A stretch of 64,000 nt of DNA from Lingula anatina (lineage: Eukaryota; Brachiopoda; Lingulata; Lingulida; Lingulidae): the NCBI RefSeq assembly GCF_001039355.2, contig NW_019774169.1, forward strand, positions 536,416 to 600,415, given 5' to 3'. The notes below the pieces were generated by a model, which was not told the origin of the DNA, made no database searches, and worked only from the letters and a program-made list of their open reading frames with translations. Position numbers and translations under genes: made by a program. Each line of letters opens with the position of its first letter. Position 1 is the first letter of the stretch. Positions 52,824 through 62,556 of this stretch are shown one piece after another.

Positions 52824-54354
52824 CCAATGTTGTCCTTCCAAACAAAATTTGAAACATTCTATAACTCCTTTAAGCAAAAAAAAGTTAAAATGTTGATCAG
52901 AATTGTTTAAATTGCAAACAGCATTATTTTCACTGTAACAACTTATACTACAAGAAGAGATTGTGCATGAAACATTCCCACGTTGTCTTTTCAGCAACAT
53001 ACAAAGGTGTTTCTCCCAGGTTTATCATCACCCCAACAGACACCACTGTCCTAGAAGGCAGCACAGTGCACTTATACTGTGGAGCCAATGGCAGAGATTC
53101 TCAAGAAAACACACCACAAATTATGTGGCTCAAGTCTGGGACTACCATTGATACAACGTAAATATATATTTGTATATATATATTTTTGTATATATATGTC
53201 CTTTTTTCACATTTGCTGCTTTAATTGTTGTATTTTTAAAATTATGATATATGCATTGCTAATTTTATTTTCTGACATTTCCACAGAAAATTGATAGCAC
53301 ACATGTGTATAAGTAAAGGCAAAGTTTGTAAATGTTAAATAATGAGCTTGTTGATGTCTAAAACGCTGATAAGTTTGGTAAGCTTAGTTGTTATAAACTA
53401 TTCAAGAAACCTTTCTAGGTGCTGAAGAAATGTTGATCCCTAGTTGGTGGCATATATTTCCCCCATATTGTATGACAGTGTCAGTTGCAAAACAATGAGT
53501 TACTTGTCCCGTATATCCTGTTTTGTTGGGAAATATCCCCATGAAACTTGCTTTATCGGGGCAGGCTATTAATACATTTACTGTGACAGAGATGCCATCC
53601 TGCACTTGCATACTTTGATCTTTATCAGTCCATGAAAAAGTGCTAGGAGGACCATGTATGGGTTCTTTCTTTAGTTTTACTGATTTATTTGTTTTTAAAT
53701 TTTTGGAGCAGAAGAAAAGGGAGCCACCATAAATTAGAAAGGTTTGAAAGAAACTCTGTAGACAATGTGAGCCATTCACAAGTGGCAAGGGTCTTCCCCT
53801 TATGTGGGGACACATTCCCACAATGGATGGTGCTGAGGAAAGTCTGAACTGTTCCTCTTCTCTCCAGTCTGTCTTGTTAATTCAAGAGACCCTCTTGAGA
53901 ATCTGTTGTGCGCCATTATGTCTGATGTACATTAAGTTGTAAAGCCGTCTTTGATGTTAAAAGGTTTCAGGTGTTGTACTTTCAGTGTCCCTGGGAGATG
54001 TGAGTGCAGGCCACGTGCAGTATGGGATTTGGATTTAAAAAATGCTTTTACATATAAAATAAACTTTACAGCCCAAGTCATGTTACATAAACGTAGTAGA
54101 GGTTTGTTTAGTGTTAACAGATGTTGGCACTTACAGGAGATACAAATTTTTTGGCCTCATGTCAGAATTAGTTGAAGGATACACTTTTGGCAAGCAGGGT
54201 CCATGGGAGTATGTTGTAACTCTGGTCTCATGCCTTCCAGAAAGAAGATTTTGTATGCAGTTCATTTCCTCAGTGTGGTTTATCCTTTTTTTTTTTTTTT
54301 TTTTTGACAGCTTGACCCAGGAAAGGATAAAGGAAATTCTGGTGGTTGTTAGTC

Positions 54355-54402
<48 letters not shown>

Positions 54403-57400
54403 CCTGGTCACTGTATTATATTCCCCCTCTCATTGTTTGAACTTGCTTTGATTTATGATACTTGTTGACGATGATTTATGGGAATTGTATCTTATAACCA
54501 TTCCATTTTGCTTTCCTATTACTACATATCTTGTGATTATGATGTCATAAAATGGCGTACACTTTTTCAGTTCTCCCTTGTGCATGAAAATGATATAGGT
54601 TTATAATGAAAAGGCTCATTTAATAAAAAATAACAATAACATTTTTCAGGAAACCAGAAAATGCCCGGTTCTCAGTTGTTGGGCTAGGTTCCCTTAGAAT
54701 CGAAAGTGTTACAGAGGCTGATGCGGGGTTATATACTTGTCGTGCTGAAAACAACGAAGATTCCATCGATGCTACCGCAACCCTTGTTGTCCAAGGTATT
54801 GCATGTGCCAATTGGAATAATTCTTAAAATTCAGTTCACCTTTTGCTGACATACTATAAATGTTTGAAACGTGGTTTAGGTATTAAAATTTTTATGTAAT
54901 ATATACATAAAAAAAAACATAAATATAAATATCAAAAATTTAGTGAAAAAGTAAGTTCACCATTGCCAACACTGTTCAATGCTAAGTGAAGAGGAGGTAA
55001 TGACATTTTAGATTGCATGTGAATTACAGCTTAAAGTGTTGCCTTTTACACAGAACAAATTGGTTGAATGCTTCTGCTCTCAGCTGTACTGAAGCAGATA
55101 AAAACATTTTCGGTCCACTGACTGCTCTTAAACTTCATGCAGTCATTGTTGCTAACGATGGTCCTTGTTCATTAGCTCAATATAAATATCTACTCTGCAG
55201 GTCACTGAGCACCTGAGTGCAATCAACACAGACTTGGATTGAGAAAAACAAATGCAGACAAGGCTAAGGAGATTCATTAATTTCTTGTCATGTTTCAGTG
55301 GCACCAAGATTTGTCAAAGAGCCGGAGAGTTTCTATGCACACGTGAATGCAGATGTACAGTTCGACTGCGAAATCTATGGTAACCCCACCCCCAAGATTA
55401 CATGGATGAAAAACGGAGACATTGTCATCCCGAGTGATTACTTCCAAATTATAGATGGAAAGCACCTACGGATCCTCGGTCTGGTGATTTCAGACGATGG
55501 ACTTTACCAGTGCTTTGGGGAAAACGCTGTAGGCAATGTGCAAGCCAGTGCCCAGTTGGTGGTTCTCCAGCCAGGTTAGTATAATAACTTAATAGCATCA
55601 CTGAAGTGTGGAGTTCCTAGAGAATTCATCATCAATATATGTGGTGATGGTTAGGTGCTGGGGGAGTGGTAGATTTAGGTGAGCTTATTGGTTTGTAATT
55701 GGATTTCATATAGAGGTTCCTAATTAATCCTAGTTGAGATCATCCATCCTCCTGTAGAGATGAAGATATTGGTTTAGCACTCAATATCTCAGTGAAGATA
55801 TTTCTGAGTTGTTACAATTCGCTTTTAGTAGTGCAAGAGAAGAAATGTCTTGGGATTTTTCTAGACCAGTTTCTCACCATGCTTTGTTAAGTTATCGATC
55901 TGTAAGTGAGTTGAATTACGTTTCAGGTTTGTTGGTTTTTGCTTTTATTTCTTCATGTCTTGGCTGAAGGCTTTGCCGATGTTAATGTTTTATTAATGAC
56001 TGTTGAATGAGGTCTGTTTTGAATTGACTTTAATTGACTGAGCGTTCTACCCTGGTGGGTGCCTATGTGTCTGTAAATTTGCACTTTGTTAAACCTTGTT
56101 TTTACAAGTGTTTTATTTATATACCTTTCAGTTCAAAATTTGAACCTGTGTCTTAGCCACACCTCGTGTAAACAGATGAATGCTGCATTGCTAACTAGAC
56201 CTAGCTAATAGAACTCAAATTCTTTTAGGAAGCTNTCTGTTAAACCTTGTTTTTACAAGTGTTTTATTTATATACCTTTCAGTTCAAAATTTGAACCTGT
56301 GTCTTAGCCACACCTCGTGTAAACAGATGAATGCTGCATTGCTAACTAGACCTAGCTAATAGAACTCAAATTCTTTTAGGAAGCTACGTTCACTAATATA
56401 GTGTGTCAGCAACACCATATGGTTAACAGTGCTGCCGATCTATAATGGCACTGCTGCCTGTGGAGAAAAACTAGTTTGTCTTTCTTGTAATTTAGTTCTG
56501 ATTAGTTGCTGCCATCTCATACATAAGACTTGGCTTTAGGAGTACAGCAGCAAAAAATCTTGCTAGTATATATATTCGGAATATACATATACACACATTC
56601 CGAATCTAACTACAGACACATTATTTTACCATTTAATGAGTTTTTATTTATATTCCTTTTTTTATTCATCAACTTAGGAATCTTCTTCCATACAGAATTG
56701 TTATATTTATTTCAAGAAAATGTTCTCACTTGTTCAAATAATTTGGTGGTAATGAGGGGTTGGAATACATCTGAGTGACTAAAGAGTACAGGGGTGTCTT
56801 GATGGATGGTGACACCTAGAGTCTAGATTAATTATGAGCAGCAAAAAAATGGGCATCAATTGCTGCATTATTTTGACCAAAAATAAAAGAACTCTAGGTT
56901 TTGTTTTTCATTGCCAATCCATCTAGAGACCAAAACTCTACCTACCCACTTACCTATCTATCTACCTACCTACGAACCTACCTTCTTTGCTATACCAACC
57001 AATCTTTATTTATGTGTCTTACCCACCTACTAGATATCCCCTACATCCAGCACATTTTGCAGCATTTCCTGGTGATACAGTGGGGCTGATGTGCATGGTG
57101 GTTATTGTTACTTTGCATGTGTAGTTTGCATGTTGTATAGTATAACACATAGAGTAGATCTGACAAATTGGAATTGATCATCTGAATAATATGTGTGGAA
57201 AAGTGAAGATATATGGCAGTGTTTGGTATACTGAATCATGATGAAAACCTATCCATTAAAAGAAAGGGTTAATGGGTGTTGTGCTGTTAAGGAATGCTCA
57301 TGCTAATAGGTACTTAATTCTTGAATTATAGACAAGAAATATCTATGACATTTTTTAAACCTCTCTAGAATGAAACTACGATGCCTTATCCTAAATTCAA

Positions 57401-60400
57401 CAATAAAGTATATCATGCTATGAAATTGAAGCTTACAAATTGTATTATTTTTATGAGATACAGGGACAATTGTTGAGTTAGAACAAATAGACCACAAAAT
57501 CTATGGGGTGTGTATTTTGCATTACCAGAATTCCCAATGCAGTTCATTATCCATTTATGTCATGTTGATTTTTGGAAAATGCTATATTTATAACACATTT
57601 ATGACTGTTTTTATAAAACTCAAACATTTTTGTTGAAAGTGATTCATTGAGAGATATTCTGTTGAAGTTGGTGCACAGATTTCTGCTAAGAAAAAGCGGG
57701 CAATAGGGGTGAGGGAGGGAGGCCATACTAATTCCCTTTTATGTTTCACAATATTACCTTTTGATTTGGTTCAGTGCATGTTTGTGATGGTAATTATTTT
57801 TTCATGCATAACTGATTTTGTGATTCAAGAAAATATGTGCCAATTGTGAAAAAAATTATTGTAGGGAGTGTGACTCCCAAAATGTCTCCTTTTCTTATTT
57901 TTTTAAATATATATAAAAAAATGTACAAGTACAAAACTTTCAGTGAAAAAATATGTTAAGCTCCTGTGAAAAATTCATAGAAAGCTACATTCTGTGTAAT
58001 TTAGACAAAATTGATCATGATGCTTAGCAAAATGCTACTCTTCAAATTTGATTCACAATTGGTACTAAATGGTGGAGGTGCTGACATTTTACTATGATCA
58101 CCATTTATTTTTCACATGAAGGTTATCTGTCTGTGCAAGCCTGCATGGTAGCACTTATTTTTTGTTTTGATTTATTCCAGTATACCTTGTAGAATTGTTG
58201 TTGTAATAACTGAATGTGATATACATATCATCATATCCTGCATCCTTTCTATCTTTAGTTTCAGCATATATATTTATTCACGCAAATAGTATCAGTGCCT
58301 GGCATGTGATATGTGTTTTTGTCATGCTGTTGTACCGTGGCTTTCCGTATATTTAGTTTTGGTGACATTCTTCTTTTTCTGCCCGACTCCAGATGTCCCC
58401 ATCCCTACTCCATCCCCTCACACCACACAACCCACGCCTCCTGCAGGTAGCGACCAGCCAGTCGCGCAGGGGCAGCCCCCCTCAGCCCCCAGAGAGCTCA
58501 AAGCCGTCATGGTGGGCATTCGCTTCATTACCTTGAAGTGGAAAGAACCTCAGGAGACTGGAGAGGGACCAATATATTATGCCGTCTATTGGAAAGCCCA
58601 AGGATCTGATAGGTAAGATCATTGTTGCTTTTAATGTATAAAGTATAAGGTTTCAATTTATATGAGAAAATAACAGTTTCAAAAGTAAGTATTACAGTAC
58701 TTTTGAAACTGCTCCAGGATAATGTGCATGGTATAATGGTAAGTTCATTGACCCTATGTACATAAACGTTAAAAATTATCATCAGGGATGTTACAAGATT
58801 TGAGAACTAAGCTGACATATATGGATATGAGAAGATGCTTGGTAAGTCAGTGTTTGCTAGGTCTAATAAAACAACTTTTTAATATTGAATGTATTTGTAT
58901 GTTGCAGAGAGAGAGTCATGAATACTACCTCCACTGATGCTAACGTCCAGCTTCTGAAGCCTGCCACCAGGTACACCTTCCGTGTGTTAGCAGCCAACAG
59001 CCATGGCTCGGGAGATGCACAAACATTACAGCTCACCACCCAGCCTGAAGGTCAGTACTGGGATATGGCTGAGATATGAATTTTGGTGTCATCAATACTG
59101 AAAGATACAGAAAAAATAATAATTTCTATCTGTTAGTGGACTGGTAGATTACCAGTCACCTGAGAAATGCTGTACTTAGCTTCCAGAAAACTGTTGAGTA
59201 GATACTTTCAATTTTGATTTTGTAGAATTCACCATTGGAATTCATTTAATAATTCGCCCTGCATTTTTCTCTTCTCCAGTGCATGTTCCAACTCAAGTAC
59301 GAGACCTCACAGCAATGGCGCTCTCTACAAGAGAACTCCAGATCACATGGTCACCGCCCAATAAGACCAATGGGAACATCCGAGAGTACAAGATCCACTA
59401 CTATAAGGCAATGGATACCCACGAGATGGCTGTGGTAGTTCCTGGTAGTACCACCTCATACACTCTCGCTAACCTGCGTCCATACACAGAATGTTTCTTC
59501 AGGGTTGTGGCATTTAACCAGAATGGTCCTGGGATGAGCACTGATGAGGTGTCAGCAAGGACTTTCTCTGCAGGTACACTGGAATAGTTGTATCAGATAT
59601 AATATACTGCATGGAATGGGAAAAAAATTGTTCACTTGTTATGTATTTATGTTTGTGTGCATATGACCACCAGCTTTTACAATTCTTGGATTGTTTAGAG
59701 AATTCCCACCTTACTAAATGTTGTTTCTGTACATGTGTAAAAGTTTATCAGTATGGTTCTGCTTTATCTTATTAACAAATTGATTCTTCTCTAATATATT
59801 CATGTAATGAGGTTTCCATATTTAAAAGTATGCTGTTAAATTTTGTTGTTTGAAACCACATAAGGGTGTTGAGGATAATTGCATTAACATATTATTCATT
59901 GGCTACAGCGCCATCAGGCCCACCACAAAATGTTACAGTGGAACCAAGCACATCAAATGTAAGTATGCAGTTTAAAAAAGTATAACTAAGATTTAAGCAT
60001 TCTTCTTTTGTGTAATAATTTCATATTTTACATTAGGTCTACCAGTAGTATAAGTGAATGAGTTTTGATTAAAGGTATTTCAAGTAAATTTTGATTTTCT
60101 AGATATATTATGAATTCACCATTACAGAAATACCATGGCATAACTCAATACATAAGTACATTACACCTATGGCATAAATGTCTTATTGTTCCAGAGCATC
60201 CTGATACAGTGGGAGCCCCCTTACAGTGATGAACGCAATGGGCTGATCACAGGCTACAAGATTAAGTATCGCCAACGAGGCCAGTCTGGCAAGGCACACA
60301 CCATTATGACAGATGGTGACAGACGGCTTTATTCTGTAACAGGTAAATTTTTTTTTTAAAATAAGATTTCATGTTTTGAATTAAACCCTGTTGCAGATCA

Positions 60401-61525
60401 AAGGTTTATCTCTTTACTTAATCTAACTGGATACCATCTAGTTGCTGCATCTTGCCCATAAGCATTCATACTGTGTTGAAACCAGCATTATATATAGTTG
60501 AACCAAGTTCTGATAAAATATAAAATGTGGTAACTATGTAGTTCAGTTGTGATTTTCCTGTCATTTCAGGTTTGGCCCGTGATACCACATACAGCATCAG
60601 AGTGGCAGCTGTAAACACCAATGGAACAGGTCCACACACACCATGGACTTCAGTTAAAACATATGAATCTGACTTAGATGGTGAGTAAAACACAAAGAAT
60701 AAGAAGAATTATTATTACGCAAGACTTGGGTAAATGCAGATGATTGATTTGAATTCAATTTATTAAAGAAAACAAAATTATTTGACACACCAAAGCACAA
60801 AGGCTGGTGTAAAGTTCATTATTTTACATGTTTTGTCCTCAGAATCTCGTGAACCTGGTATACCCAGTTCCCTGACTGTGCGGCCCTTCACAGACAGAAT
60901 GGTCGTCCACTGGACCCCTCCTGTTCAGGACAATGTGATGATCCGAGGTTATAGGATTGGCTATGGCGTCGGGGTACCCGATGTCTACCAGGTCGATGTG
61001 TCTGCTAATGAAAGACTGTACACCATCAAAAATCTCAGTAAGTTTGTGCCGTGAATGTAAAGAAGGCAGGTATGCTATTGTTAGCAAGGCATTTGTGTTA
61101 GCTTGAGGATTTTCAAGATGTTTTTATTCTGGTACTAATGACTTAGTGTTATAAAATTATATCTGACAGCAGAGTCAAAATAAAATGAACTGAACAACAT
61201 GTTTTGTTTCAGTCAGTCAAAACATTTCCTTGGTTGTTGTTTGTTTTAAAGCTGAAGTCAAATGAAAAAAAAGTCATCTTTTTGTATTTTCTTTCAGGAC
61301 CATCATCTGAGTATGTTGTAAGTTTGAGGGCCTTCAACCACAAAGGAGTAGGAAGAGAAAGACTGCAGACTGGAACCACAAGAGATGAGTCAAGTAAGTA
61401 GACAATCAACAAATTAGCTCTCACAAGTTTCATCTAAATGCTTAAGTCAATGAAAACAAGTTCCATCCAAATTCTTAAGGAAATATAATAAAGAGTTTTT
61501 AAATTTATCTTAGTTTTTTTGGGGG

Positions 61526-61565
<40 letters not shown>

Positions 61566-62495
61566 ATTAAAAATTGGTTTAAAAAGGGAATTGTAAAAAT
61601 CTGAAATGAGACTTTGACACATTGGGATTCTGAACAAATTCAGGGCACTCCTTGACAAGGTTCCATCCCTATTAACAATTATCAAAAGGCAAAATGACTT
61701 GAATCTCCAGGTGCAGAAAACACCACACCAATGATCCCTCCAGTTGGTGTGAAGGTCACCATCATCTCATCGTCCTCTGTCATGGTAACATGGACAGACA
61801 CCACCTTGGGTGGGAACCAGAGAACTAGTGACCATCGCTATTACACCATCAAATACATACCAGCCACTGGTAGTAACAGGAGGGAAAAGTATGTCAACTC
61901 CACGGAGCTGAACAAGAAGATTGAAGATCTGAAGCCGGCCACAATGTACGAGTTTGCCGTGAAGGTGATCAACGCAAGAAGACAGAGTCACTGGAGTTTG
62001 ACTGTGGTGAACACTACGAAGGAAGCAGGTAAGGATAATTGTCTCTTGGGTTCACCTAAGTCACTGGTATATGATAAAGATTTATAAGGAAAATGAGTCT
62101 TCTTCAAATATCCTCAGGTTTCCCAGTGAAAGCTTTTAGTTAGTTTGACACTGTAAATAGTTGTTTATTAAATGGGGAAAGAGTTGTTTATGAACTGAAA
62201 ATTCTCTTCTCCTTGCCAGCTCCTGCCACTGCTCCACGTGACCTCACTCCAGTGCCACTGCCGGTCAGTAAGAAAGGACCCACATGTAATATTATGTTGA
62301 ACTGGCAGCCTCCCAAGATACCAAATGGGAAGATCACAGGTACTGGGGTCAACAAAGACAATTCTAGGCTGCTGTTATCATTATAATGGCTTGTTTACAT
62401 AAATAATTTGTTTGAAATAAGATAACATTTTCATTTTAAGATAATGATACGTCTTAAACATAGAAAAAAGGTAGAATTATTTTTAAAAAATCCTA

Positions 62496-62556
<61 letters not shown>

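Larger units (their letters stand above)
55575..58392 (+). other. Neogenin intron 7
   Basis: 2.8 kb, non-coding. Contains an exact 147-bp duplication around an N (56088-56385), a TCGGAAT-type inverted repeat near 56573-56605 and a degenerate (CTAC)n tract (56937-56982). No other feature. Confidence 0.7.

Noticed and set aside
52758-53000. ORF with a run of Tyr codons on the minus strand
   Set aside because: Produced by the (TAG)n microsatellite read in reverse.
53402-53821. 139-codon ORF on the minus strand in neogenin intron 5
   Set aside because: No recognisable motif, no promoter or poly(A) context, and antisense inside a gene. Long for chance but unsupported; transcript data would settle it.
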